From Ptychodera flava (taxonomy: Eukaryota > Hemichordata > Enteropneusta > Ptychoderidae): 64,000 nt of DNA. The notes beneath the pieces were generated by a model that was not told where the DNA came from, did no database searches, and saw only the letters and a program-made list of their open reading frames with translations. The position numbers and the translations under genes were made by a program. Where the stretch lies: contig NC_091931.1 in the NCBI RefSeq assembly GCF_041260155.1, forward strand, positions 26,739,654 to 26,803,653, in the 5' to 3' direction. The first letter of the stretch is position 1, and each line of letters opens with the position of its first letter. Shown here piece after piece: positions 26,496 to 41,300 of the stretch.

Positions 26496-26735
26496 CTTAT
26501 CAATATGTATGGGCCGCCTATGGTCCAAGTCGGGAATCCGGCAGAAAAACAAACTCACTACTGCGCAGACTCAAACGTGATGCATTCAATCGCTGGGAAA
26601 ACCTGGCGTGAGCTGCCAAATTCCTTATAGGTTTGTACGAAATAGGAGAGACACAAGAGAAACTATCATAAATGCTTTTACTTTTTAAAATTCACCGACT
26701 TGAACCAAGTCTAAGGGGTGCCAATCCTTAACTGT

Positions 26736-28072
26736 CATTAATTAAATACATCGTGCAGGTTTGGTGTTGTATTTATGCAATCAGTATTTCTGACACCATC
26801 AAAAGGACCTAATCAACACTTAGATGGCTAGATGTGTATAAAAATTGGTACTGATACCTCGCGTCAGCTCAAAGTGCAGGGGACTTAATAATATCCATAG
26901 GTGAAAGTTCGATCCACCTGTTGACGCCTACCTGTCCATACATGACATGTGCATCGACCAATCAGAAGGAAGCGTCATTTTCAATGCCACGCCGTGAAAT
27001 GCTATTCAATGGTGAATAGAATATTTGCAGGCTGGCGTCATCAGAAAGTCGAAAACGCGTATCTTATTGTCGCTCACGTTGAAAAGTTCACCGTCAATAC
27101 TGCCTTTGCCACGGGTAGCCAGCCGCTGAATGACCTGTATCTGTTTCAGAAGTGCTGACAACGGTAAGTCAGAACAACCCCCTCGTGACAACCCTATTCG
27201 CTGTAGACCCTCCGCGATGGAGGGATTGTTTAGCTGAGAACAAGTTTCAGTTACTTATCATAGCCTTGATGCTGACAAGATTGCTCACTTCTCTGTCGCT
27301 GTGCAGTCCATCTGTGTCGGGGGGGGGGGGAGAAGTGGGACCACAGCAATGAATAGACACTGCATGCCTGTATTATGTTACCTGCAAACGGGTCATTGCA
27401 ATGAAAATGTGTGTGCGCGGCTATTATTTAAAGTATACACACTGAAGCCAAAGAGCCTGGCGGTATAAATTAGTTGATTATTTACAGAACGGACCGTGGC
27501 AACTTCTTTTGAAGTGACGAGGTCGTCTCCGTGTTGTGTTGGCGATGCTCAGTACAAACCAAACTCATTCCCTTTTCACTCAGATGTTAGATACCTTGCT
27601 TTTTGCAATCGATCTTTATGTTTAGTACCGACTTTCTCGTTAGCCCTTACACAGCTACTGATAACCAGGCCTTCTTTTCCGATCTAAACATTTTCATGGA
27701 AACGGGTCACATAATTTGACAGAAATTAAGTCCTCGAGTGACTGAAGTACTTTTCGGCGATGGCCATGTTTTTTCTCAAGGGTGCAGAAGTCACTCAGTA
27801 CACTGCTATTGTCCGTTATTCATTGTACTTGTGTGATAAAGCGTTCATGCGTTCTCAATAGTTCAGTGTTGCCCAGGAATTGGTACGAACAATGCACTAA
27901 ACGTTTTTACTCAAAAAATGCAACGTTGTCTTAACATTTAACAGAAACATGTCGAGTGGGGTATGTGCATCGTTGATTACACTCACAAATCAAACACCTT
28001 TTGAAATATTCACAGGTATTCCATTTACAACTGTCAGCGTGTTGAAATGAAAGATTTTGTTGTAGTCCCGTT

Positions 28073-28074
<2 letters not shown>
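26736..28074. other. Nothing recognised
   Basis: A strong donor-like site (CAACG|GTAAGTC, 27163) has no adequate open frame leading to it. A G-run lies at 27321-27331. Confidence 0.4.

Positions 28075-28159
<85 letters not shown>
28075..28159 (+). repeat. (TC)n microsatellite
   Basis: An 85-bp uninterrupted TC tract. Confidence 0.98.
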
Positions 28160-29636
<1,477 letters not shown>

Positions 29637-29732
29637 AAATGTATACAATGTGCCCTCCGGTTATCACCATAATGGCTTTATGGCAACCTCTGAACTTGGG
29701 CACAGAGAGTACGGATATGTATATATGTATAG

Positions 29733-29869
29733 GATAAAGCCCGAGTACGAGGGCTCTTCTGGTATATAAAGTCCAACCCAACGATAAAATGTCGAGGCCG
29801 CAGGCCGAGACATTTTATCGTAGGGTTGGACTTTATATACCAGAAGAGCCCGAGTACGAGGGTTTTATC
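29733..29869. repeat. Hairpin element E1, arms about 62 bp
   Basis: Left arm 29733-29794 and right arm 29808-29869 are inverse copies ('cttctggtatataaagtcca' and its complement) around a GC-rich loop 'gaggccgcaggcc'. The sub-block 'cccgagtacgaggg' is itself palindromic, so it appears in the same orientation in both arms. Confidence 0.9.
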
Positions 29870-30274
29870 AGACTTAAAAACTATCGCCCCTAACTGATAT
29901 ATTTCGTTTTCAATTTGTTTACGTCAACCATCCCCTTTGTCAATGTAACAAGTTTAGGATATGAATTAAAACTTTATTTGTGAAATAGCCTTCCAATGTA
30001 ATGGAACATCCTATAAATGCCCTAGGGCACATTATATAAATGCCCTAGGGCACAGCAGATTTGTGTTGCAGCTGGTTTCCGCTGTGATACCAAATTTGAA
30101 TATTAAAACGTACCAGATGTCTACAGAATATGACATCTTCACTTTTGATTGGACAGTACTTTTACTACGGCTATGTCATTTGTTTCTGGAATTTTGGTGA
30201 CCAAGGCTTTATGAGTAAATAAAACACCCTGAATTGAGCACTCGATTGGTCAATCAACAGTAGATAGTTTTTAA
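29870..30274. other. Intergenic; short direct duplication
   Basis: 'aaatgccctagggcac' occurs twice in tandem near 30016-30052. Nothing else was recognised. Confidence 0.5.
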
Positions 30275-30279
30275 ATATA

Positions 30280-30341
<62 letters not shown>

Positions 30342-30342
30342 C
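30275..30342 (+). repeat. (TA)n microsatellite
   Basis: AT dinucleotide run with two small interruptions. Confidence 0.95.
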
Positions 30343-30458
30343 GAAGTATACAGATGTCCTCGTGGGAAATTACAGTGCTCAATGCAAAAGCAGATCGTTA
30401 TAAATAAACAGATTACTTCAAGTACAAAGTAATGAAATCTATTACTTAAGTTTCATGC

Positions 30459-30501
30459 ATCTTGCAATCCTCAGATAGAGTCTATCTGAGGATTGCAAGA
30501 T
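30459..30501. repeat. Perfect 21-bp-arm hairpin
   Basis: 'atcttgcaatcctcagata' plus 'ga' is followed, after one central G, by its exact inverse complement. Confidence 0.9.
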
Positions 30502-31392
30502 AGATGATTTTTAAATGCATTTAGTTATTTTAGGCATTTTAATCGCTGATTTAGCCGTTTGCATAATATTTAACGCCTTTTTGTTTTATCTTCACAACAT
30601 GTCATGTCGGTGAAAATGCGAAAGACGTTCTGAAAACGGAAAAGACAACATGTTTTATGTGCATTGATGACAGCTACGGTCTTCCATATCTGTGGGTGTA
30701 CCGCCTACTGGGTGTGTACGCATATGATGAGCTATTATCATCTAGCGTATCAACCCATGTGACCTTTTGCCCTGTGAAGCCTATTCCTCTATTATTGTTT
30801 GGTTTCTTTAACGTTACACTGCTTTGGATGACTGGTCTCAAGGTATTCGGAGGCAAGATGCAATTTAAACCTTAGACGCCATCACCGTCATTATATTCCT
30901 ATTTCAGTAGAGTCAGCGGGAATGACAAGCGAAGATAAAAAGCAACTGGCTGAATTTGTCACTATGGTGTAGAAGCTAAATTGTGATAAATAATATAGAA
31001 GGGATGGATGCAATAAAATATAGAGAACCTAGCTATCATGAAAGGGGAAACTAAAGTGATAGTATCTATCTCGCCGTGGATTGGTTGCTTAGAAGTAAAC
31101 AACTTACATTTTTGATCGAATCAATCCACAGATTCCAGATTCTCAACGAAATAATGTACTTCGAAAGATGTTAATGTTAATTTCACCTGACACATCCGTT
31201 GCAAAACAATGCCAAGTCTGTACCTTACCACGCATACCGCCGGCACGCATTAGCAAGTTTCCGTTCAAGCTTTTGCATATCAAAAGATTTGACAGATGAC
31301 CTCAGCGTCCAAAGCATGGTGTTGTTCGAGGTCTGTTCAAGGACAACACCTGGCTTTGTATGGCGAGGCGTTCCACGATAGAAAGAATGTGC
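30502..31392. other. Nothing recognised
   Basis: No exon, RNA gene or repeat supported. Confidence 0.45.
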
Positions 31393-33162
<1,770 letters not shown>

Positions 33163-34797
33163 TTAGGCCGCGTTCAAAAAAATGGTGAGGGGGCTGGAGG
33201 AATGAATTCAGGGGGGGGGACTAGAAAGTTTTGCTCTAGGGGGGACCTGAAAATATTTTGGCCCCGAAAATTTGGATGTCGCCCAATGGTTCTAATGTTA
33301 GTAATAATTAAACAAAATCTAGAACCGTTTTATAGCATTTTATGACTTTAATCTCGAAAAAATCTGAAAATGTATGAATGCCAGTAAATTTTTCTTAAAA
33401 ACAACAAGTTGGCCTTGTAATGGGCAGGAGCTGCAACTGTTGATATTTTTTTCAATATTTCTATGCAATGTATCAAACACAGTTGGTGTCTCTCTACAGC
33501 ATGCTGAAAAACACAATATTCAGTTTGTTAACAAAGTCCGTTTGTCTAAATATTGGTGATAATTGAATTAGAGTTCAGACTGAAAGTTATTTGTCAATGA
33601 TACAAATGCACGGTACGCGTAGGCTATGTTGGCAAGCTGAATACTGGACAGCTCAACATGCTTCATAGGGAGTAGAACAAGAACACAATTGTATAACCTG
33701 AACAAAAATATTGTCAAAATACAAAGTTGATACAGCTACTAGCTGCCCTGCTACTGCATACTGGCAGTGACAGTGATAGCTCTGACTCTGATGTAGTTTA
33801 AGAAGGGTTTCGGTCATAGGACACTCAATTGACAGTGAAACATACATGTACACAAGATCCGGCCAGAGAGCAACACATACCCCGGTAGAAGACTAGGGGA
33901 CTAACAGTTACCATGGATTTTTGAATTCTGGCATATGAGAACAATCAAATATTAGAGAAAAAAGATGGGGTCACCATGCTTGATCTTATACCAATGTACG
34001 ATGAAAAGTCACAGTTTTTCTAAAATCACTTAAAATAAATATATAAAACAATTCATTTCAAGTTCATACAGTGAATGACATGTTCACATCGCATCGTACA
34101 ATAACACAAAGTAAAACTTTGAACTGTAAAGACTCTAATTTAAATGAAAAATGCGTGACTAAATAGAATCATTTATTTTTTTACCAAATTTGCCATTATT
34201 ACACCCAAAATTTCTGAGATTAAAACATTAATTTGATGGAATATTAACCTTCCAGTACTGTCATTTTTTAAAAATATTTATAAGTAGCATCTAAGTTGTA
34301 TATGCCTTGTACTTTTGAAAAAAATATTTTTTCGGTAGGTCATTGTGCTCAGTTTTTTACAATTTGGTAAAATGTAGCCAGGAATGCACAATTTTCATAC
34401 TCTCTCATGATTGTCATTTTATGTGCTTTTCAGGTTGGATAAACTCAAGTCAGCTTAGACTGATAAATCCGAAAAGTCCACTGATGCATTTAAAAATGAA
34501 TCAATTTAAGAACTTGCCCTAGGTATACGGCTCTACCACCTCCTGATAAGAGGTAGTGTTGAACATCTGCGTGTAGAACTATGCAATACGTGTTTATTTT
34601 TATTCCGCGTGCATTCCTAATAAATATACGGCTATATGGTAATTTGGGGGCGGGGGGACTTGAAAAGTTTTGATCATATAGACGAGGGGGACTTGAAAAC
34701 TTTAAGGGTATTGAGGTGGATCTGAAAAAAAATAAGATTTCAATTGCGATTCCTCCATGCTCCCCCCACCATTTTTTTGAACGCAGCCTTATCATAA
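33163..34797. repeat. Inverted pair of a G-run-bearing repeat (J)
   Basis: 'gcgttcaaaaaaatggtg' followed by a G-rich run starts near 33167 and recurs inverted, ending near 34789. Both ends continue into 'ggggacttgaaaa'-type blocks. They may be the two ends of one 1.6 kb element or two separate insertions of the same repeat facing each other. The DNA between is AT-rich without coding signal. Confidence 0.55.
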
Positions 34798-34940
34798 CAC
34801 ACCAAATGCTCATTTCGTGTCGCAATTCATCAGAAAACGTCACATGACGAGAAAATAGATAGGACTAGTCCCTCGTGGTTAGAAAAAAGTATTTTTCCAA
34901 AGACTAATTTCCGTAGGGAAATAGGTTTTGAAAAGATCCC

Positions 34941-34952
34941 GGTCACGTGACC
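34941..34952. promoter_or_regulatory. Palindromic E-box (CLEAR-type), candidate promoter site
   Basis: GGTCACGTGACC is a perfect 12-bp palindrome. It contains GTCACGTGAC, the E-box form bound by MiT/TFE and USF-type bHLH-zip factors. It lies 227 bp before the proposed start codon of the SLC6 gene. A promoter role is inference; the transcription start is not visible. Confidence 0.35.
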
Positions 34953-34975
34953 ATGTCGTCTACAACCTTGAAACA

Positions 34976-35080
34976 ATGGCGGGTGATTACAGCATGATGA
35001 GCGCCCAGGTTGAGCAACGAGCCTCAGATCTGACTAGAAAAAAAAGCAAGATTTTCCATTTCAACAGCGTGGGAACTTGA
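34976..35080 (+). CDS. Upstream open reading frame or alternative first exon
   Basis: ATG at 34976 is in a strong context (aaacaATGGcg) and opens a 34-codon frame starting MAGDYSMMSAQVEQRASDL, closed by TGA at 35078-35080. It precedes the SLC6 start by about 200 bp and is not in frame with it. It could be a translated leader in the 5' untranslated region or an alternative first coding exon if spliced at CAG|GTTGAG. Neither can be proved here. Confidence 0.3.
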   Translation: MAGDYSMMSAQVEQRASDLTRKKSKIFHFNSVGT

Positions 35081-35178
35081 AAAGCCCACTGTAAATAAAT
35101 ATTAACATGCAATTGAAAAAAAAGTACGAGTTTATAACGACGGTTTTTAACATCTCTTCAAGGAAACGCACTTTCATC

Positions 35179-35350
35179 ATGGATGCCATAGAAATGAAGG
35201 ACTTTTCTAACAGTGGTAGCGACGGAGATGAAAATAAGAAGCGGGGAAACTGGGGAAACAAGGCGGACTTCGTACTATCGTGTATCGGCTTTGCCGTGGG
35301 TCTTGGCAACGTTTGGAGGTTTCCCTACTTATGTTTCTCCAATGGAGGAG
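35179..35350 (+). CDS. SLC6-like: SLC6 gene exon 1: cytosolic N-terminus and span 1
   Basis: Residues 1-57 plus the first base of codon 58. A short acidic, Ser-rich cytosolic head ([20 protein letters not shown]) is followed by RGNWGNK, the conserved entry to span 1, and by the unwound sodium and substrate site [10 protein letters not shown]. Donor GGAG|gtaagt. Confidence 0.95.
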
Positions 35351-38300
35351 GTAAGTTTGTTCGTGTCAGTGGTTCATCAATTGAGTGTTAAATGTCATGA
35401 TTTTCTGATGCAACTAGCAAAAACCCTATTGTTAATGCCGCGTAAGACGAAATGGTGAAAATTGTCAACGTTAGATAAAAAATACATTTCAGAGAATTCC
35501 TTTTATTTCGATTTAATTTGATTCGAGAAGTTAGAAGGAAATAATTTTGCATTTTTGTCGTAAATTGTTGCATTTACGGACTTGAATTGACTGAACGCAT
35601 ATCTTTCATTGGCATACCCTAAAGTGAGATTGCCTAACCTTAATTAAGGAAGAGATTGACTGACAAACCTAAGGAGGGGAGGGGTAAACAATGGGCGGGG
35701 AATATGGAGGAAAATTTGCTTGAAATATGTTGCAGTCAAATATTTACATGAAGGTTGACCTGTAAGAGTCCGTAAATTTGAAAAAAATATTGCAGGTCGT
35801 GAAAGATAAAGGAAGTGATATGTCAGCATGTAGACCCTCCCTCCCATATCTAATGGTCCATCCCTTAAAATGGACAGGTTGCAAAGCATACGAAGTAAAA
35901 TGCTTCAATATCGTATAAAAAGTGTAGAAAACTGTTTAAATTACATCCTACCCCCGAAGATCTTGAGATCTGGTCACCCAAGAGTAAGCGTCTTATGATC
36001 CTTGACAGCTCAAGTACTTGGAAGCGAAACCGTAATTTTCACCTGCTCAGTGTCCAAATAAAAGACCTTTTCACCCAACTCCGTCTCCCGGTGTTGGTTC
36101 GTCCGTCGCTATCAAATCAAGTTAGTTAAAACCAGCAATGCGTATAATTTCGACATGTTACATACCGTACATTTCCACAGATTTGACTGTTTGAAGACCC
36201 CACAGGAGCATTCATAAAAGTAATATTCCCTGACTTGTCTTGGAATCTATGTCTCGGTGATCTTTTACCTTTCCGTGCAGATTTGTATTAGGCATTTCTT
36301 GGCCTTAAGGTAGTATGCGCCTCGAAAGTGAAAGGCTTGAGCTTTTGCTCAAACTTTTCTCAAGGAATATTTCAACCATTCTCTTGCAAAATCAAAAATA
36401 AAACCCGGGGTCATCGTACAAATTTTGATACTAAACAAATTACCCCAAATTTTCCGATATTTGAAATTTAAATGGCTGCTGTCCCCATGTTAATTCTATG
36501 GAAATAAAATATTCGATTTTCGAAAAACTAAGACTGTGAAAACTTTTCTTACATTTAGAGCTTCAAAATGAACCGCCACAAGTGGTAGATCCGAAAAAGA
36601 ATTGTAAAAATTAGATAGTCCGAATGTCTGTCCCCTAGGCGCATGGCATTCTACCTTAAAATAAATTTGTAATATTAGGCAAACTCACTGCAGCTTCTTT
36701 ACACATTGCCTTTTTTTCTCTCCGATATATTTAAAACCCTGAATAAGTCTAAGTTATTTCACTCATTTCGTTGTTCTTTCCTCTTTGCACAGGTGCATTT
36801 CTCATCCCGTATGCCGTCTGCCTGGCTCTTGCCGGTCTGCCTTTGTTTTACTTCGAGCTTGCTCTTGGCCAGTTTGCAAGTTTAGGATGTGTTGGCATAT
36901 GGAAATGTTCGCCCATTTTCTCAGGTAAGTGAGGACGGGGGGGGGGCACGCTTTACGATTACTGTTTGAGCACTCCTTAGTACTTTCATCGTGGAAGTCG
37001 GCCAAAGGCACTGAGTAGGTTTTGCTGCCCATGGCGTCTCCCGATGGATGCGTTCATTGTTGCCAATCTTAGTGAGCAAAAGTGTTAATTGACGCCGTCA
37101 TCAGACATATATATGCCAGCCAACTGAAAGTATTACCCCTCAACTTTTAAATTGTAGGGAAATAAGAAACCTACAGTTTGATTTATAATTAATTTTGGCC
37201 AGGTATAATAGTAAATAGTTTAGACCTCTCTCGGTAAATGGAAATTCCTTCATGTGATCTCCTACATTCCTCCAACATTAATCTTGCCCGTGGACATGGT
37301 GAAAGGTTTATAGATATGTTGCACTTGCATCCACAATATTGCGACTCACACCGTTTATGGTTGGCAGACCAAAATAGTATCACAGACCTCACCATGGATC
37401 CCTTTCTGCCTCACTTTACGATAAAAGACAGCGTACTTCTATTGCTTCACCCAAATACATTGCTAGCACTGTTCAACAGCATTCCGTTGACGCGGTGCGA
37501 TATTGTCTCTGGATGAAGTGAACCGTATAGTACATGTTTGTCCTGTATAAGACAGTCTTTAAGTTAGGCATGCAAAAGCTGAAATGTCCTTACTGGCGTA
37601 ATTTACTTCCAATGATTGTTTTGGGAGGATTTGAAAAGACGACTTTGCTTGAAAGAGCAGAACCTTGCGATAAAATATGCAAATTGGCCTCTTTCCCCGC
37701 ATGAGCCTCATGTACAACTGAGTAAATGGAGTTTAAGCTCTGATGCTAATGTGCAGATTTTGAGAAATTGCTACAGAGGGGTTTGTATGATAATGAGCTA
37801 CTCTTAGGCTTACCTTTATAGTGTAAAATTACAATTTTAGGTTATTTTGTGTAGGATTTTGAAAGGAAAAAAAAGCAACACGCATTTCATTCTGCAAAAT
37901 TTCGACCATTATTCAATCATGCACGATGAGATTTTAAGTACTGTAAAGTCAAACTCCAGGATTTTTTTAACCCGGCATTGCCAAAATAAACCAAAGGGTG
38001 ACAGAAAAAGGGGGAAAAAACAAAATTTTATTGCATGACCACAATATTTTTGTTCGTCTCATCCGAATCAGGTCTTGGCTATGGTATGGTCATAGTCACC
38101 GGGTTGGTTTGCGTCTACTACAACGTTATCATCGCTTGGACCATTCTGTACCTGATAGCATCGTTTACGAAAATTCCCGGCGTACCCTGGGATGGCTGCG
38201 GCAACTGGTGGAACACAGAGCTGTGCTTCGCCGGGAAGAATGCTTCCAACCTGACTGCGGTGGTGAACGGTACCAACGTGACGTACGTTCGCTCAACACA

Positions 38301-41300
38301 GGAATACTGGGAGTAAGCAGTTTCTCCAATATTTGTACTTCCTCCAGCGCCGGTAGTGATTTTTTTTTTACAAAATGTTCCCAAACAACTGAGTTTTACC
38401 TCGAAATGGAAGGCGGGGTTTTTACGTAATTTGTAAACTTGCTTTCCAGCCCAGGCGACGATCGACAACAACTGTTCAGTTTGCTATTATTTCTAAAGAA
38501 AGGAGGCATATGCTTGTCAAGATGTATTGGTCAGAATACGCACCTGAAAGTTATACAAAGGATAGCAAACAATTTTCACCCAAACAGCAGTATCACAATA
38601 CTCCAGACCACCAGTGTGTAAATATCACAGACCCGGTGGAGGGACTGTGGTCAATATTTACCGTTCTTTCTCTCATTCTCTTGGAGGCCTGTTTATCCTT
38701 TAAACATTCCATTCCCTGGGTGATCAGACTACCACGTTTGTTTGCCTTTGTGTCGTGACTAGTTGCTCACGAGTGGTCAATGGCTAAACCCGGCATACGA
38801 ATAGACCACTGTACAAAAGAAAACCACGTTCAAAAATGTATATAGAACCCTGCGTATTTCTGTGAGGGAGTTGAGTCACACGCATTTTGTGCCGCTGCAA
38901 CACAGAATTTTCACCGTCCGTAATTCTGCAGAATACTACAGGCAGCAGAACTCAGAGCGCGACATGCATACTATTCCAGAGTAGGCCCATTGACGATGCG
39001 TTGCGGCGGTTGTTACTTCTTGAACTCTCATCCCTACATGCAAAACATTGCTGACATGGGAATGTCTGCCAAAACAGTCCTTGAAAGGTGGTCACCTCCT
39101 TTGTGTAAAATTTGACAGCACTCCTTTTTCAACTGTCCATGGTGTAAATAAGATGACTCTGAAAACATGGTTTACTTTAACCATGTAACACATCCGTCCA
39201 CAAAAATTGTGCAAACGTAAAACATTATGCTTCTCCCCTCTAAATTTCGTCTTTCAGATCGTTTCTATTTCAAAGGTCGCGAAGAAGGTAGTTCTGTCTC
39301 GTGGGAATTTTAAGTAGATTTTATGTTACAAACTTATTCGAACAAGACAAAGTGTCCTCTCACGACAATACTTTCAGACATCTGTGTGTAACGACAACAG
39401 AGGGTACCTGAAGATACTTGAATACGTTGCCAGCGGGCTTTTTTCACTTGTAAGACATGAACTGACAAGGAGACGCGAACACTGGTCAGTTTGACTATAG
39501 ACCTTTTCCCGGTTATCCCACAATGCATTGCAGTGAATTTATCAAACACCGTATATACGCTCAAAACAGCGAAAACATGCTGATTTGTTTTGTACAACGG
39601 ATTGTTACAGAAGAATAACACAAATTTGCAATACCAAATAATGCCCCGTGTATAATCTAACCATCAGCGACGAAAATATAGGTCAGGGTGTACCTGCCAT
39701 AGAGTTCTATGAGTAACGTACCCTGCGTGTACCCTACGGCTAAGAAGTTCTATGCGTAACGTACGCTTTGTATACCCTGGCACGCACTGCATCATGGAAC
39801 CGGTAAAAGAACTATTGATGGTGCGAAAGCTTGATATGTTGTTGTGCGAAAGCTTGATATGTTGTTAGCGGGGGCTGCGAAGATTTAAGGCCAAGGGCCT
39901 TTCTTTTCCCATCATCTGCTCAAAGGGCCTCTAAATGACGTAACATGTACACAAAAACTGATTTTCTCGAGTCATAGAAACAAATCGTTCATTTTTTTAC
40001 ACGACCATTCGTGAGTGCACTTACTTTGACACGCGACATCACCTTGTCTACACAGATCGTGGGAAAGGATTTGTCTGACAAGGAGACTACCAACACATTA
40101 TGAAAAACTACGTTTTTTGTGTCGAAACATAATTGCGAATATTTCTGAAAACATGCTACAAAACAAGACTGAATTTCCGACTCTGTTTTGCGCATAGTAA
40201 GAATCCAATGTCACTAGCTTACTGAGAATGACGTCATTTATTCCGCATTTGGATTTTTTTACTTCGATTTGTTTCTTCTAGAAAACAGCTGATGATTATC
40301 AGTTCCACAACAGTCTGTCCTGAAAAAAATTGGCCCGAGTTTATGTATTATGCAATTTCCAATGTGTTTGTAAAGTACTACAATGAATACATGAATTTGC
40401 AGTCTTGTAACTTCAGTTTGTTGACATGCCTAAAGACTATACCATTCTCTTTTGGCAGCTGGTTTGTCCTCAGGCGTTCAGAGAGCATCAACGAATCTGG
40501 AGAGCTTGTCTGGCAGCTTGCATTGTGTCTGCTGTTAGCTTGGACAATCGTCTACCTCTGCATCATCAAAGGAGTCAAGACATCTGGAAAGGTGAACAAT
40601 ATTCCGTGATGCGTTTCGCGCCAGGAGGGGTGTAGCTTATAGCATTTGTGGCTGATGCTACTCGGGACCATGCATTCGTGGCCGATCGAAAGAAGGCATC
40701 AAACTTTCAACGGCGTAATGGAATACATGATTGAGCAACTTGATACAATACGACGTTTGTTTCATGTTTCTTTCAAGGGCATATACGAAGTTTTAACGGC
40801 TATCAGGGAAAGGTCGATGGACAGTGACGAACCTTGAATAAACTTTAATGGGCGAGAAACAGGGTCAGTCGGGCGAAATGATTTCATTTTACTTTTTGTT
40901 TGTTCCATTTTCATCTATTCTAGATTTATACTTTATTTGCTCGTGACCGTTGACGTAAAAATGAGAGACGAACGATGAATTGAATTCATTTTTGGTCCTT
41001 ATCATTATAGTAAAATCCTTCGCAGTTCATTTCTATTCCCAAAAACCTTTTGGAAATTACAGAACAGTTATCAGTATGATATTTGGAAATTGATCATCGC
41101 TATTTGACCTACAAATTAATGGGCACTGGATGGTTGGCGCATCAAACGAAATGGAACTATATTCCACCCACGTGTTTGTTAGCTGTATAATAAATCATGC
41201 GAATACAAAACGCGACTTCATTAGATAATCAGTTTCAAATCTCTGGAGGCGATGTTAAGGTAAGATGCGCCTCGAAAGTGAAAGACTTAAACTTTTGCTC

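Larger units (their letters stand above)
25085..26735. mobile_element. Large inverted-repeat element I with decayed coding pieces
   Basis: The outer ends match in inverted orientation ('cctagacttggttcaagtc' near 25091; its inverse near 26697-26720). The inner arms, about 25985-26230 and 26240-26495, are also inverse copies at high identity, for example 'attacaaggacgtatatctc' in both. The region between the outer end and the inner arm on the left holds a helicase-like and a zinc-finger-like fragment. Either one composite mobile element or nested insertions would explain it. Confidence 0.65.

Noticed and set aside
37998..38429. 143-codon plus-strand frame, the longest in the window
   Set aside because: It overlaps SLC6 exon 3 in the wrong frame; a shadow of real coding sequence.
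38118..38471. 117-codon open frame on the minus strand
   Set aside because: It is antisense to SLC6 exon 3, whose plus-strand reading is strongly supported by family motifs.
38510..38758. Open frame in SLC6 intron 3 that could be an extra exon
   Set aside because: No SLC6 homology, and exon 3 joins exon 4 in phase without it.
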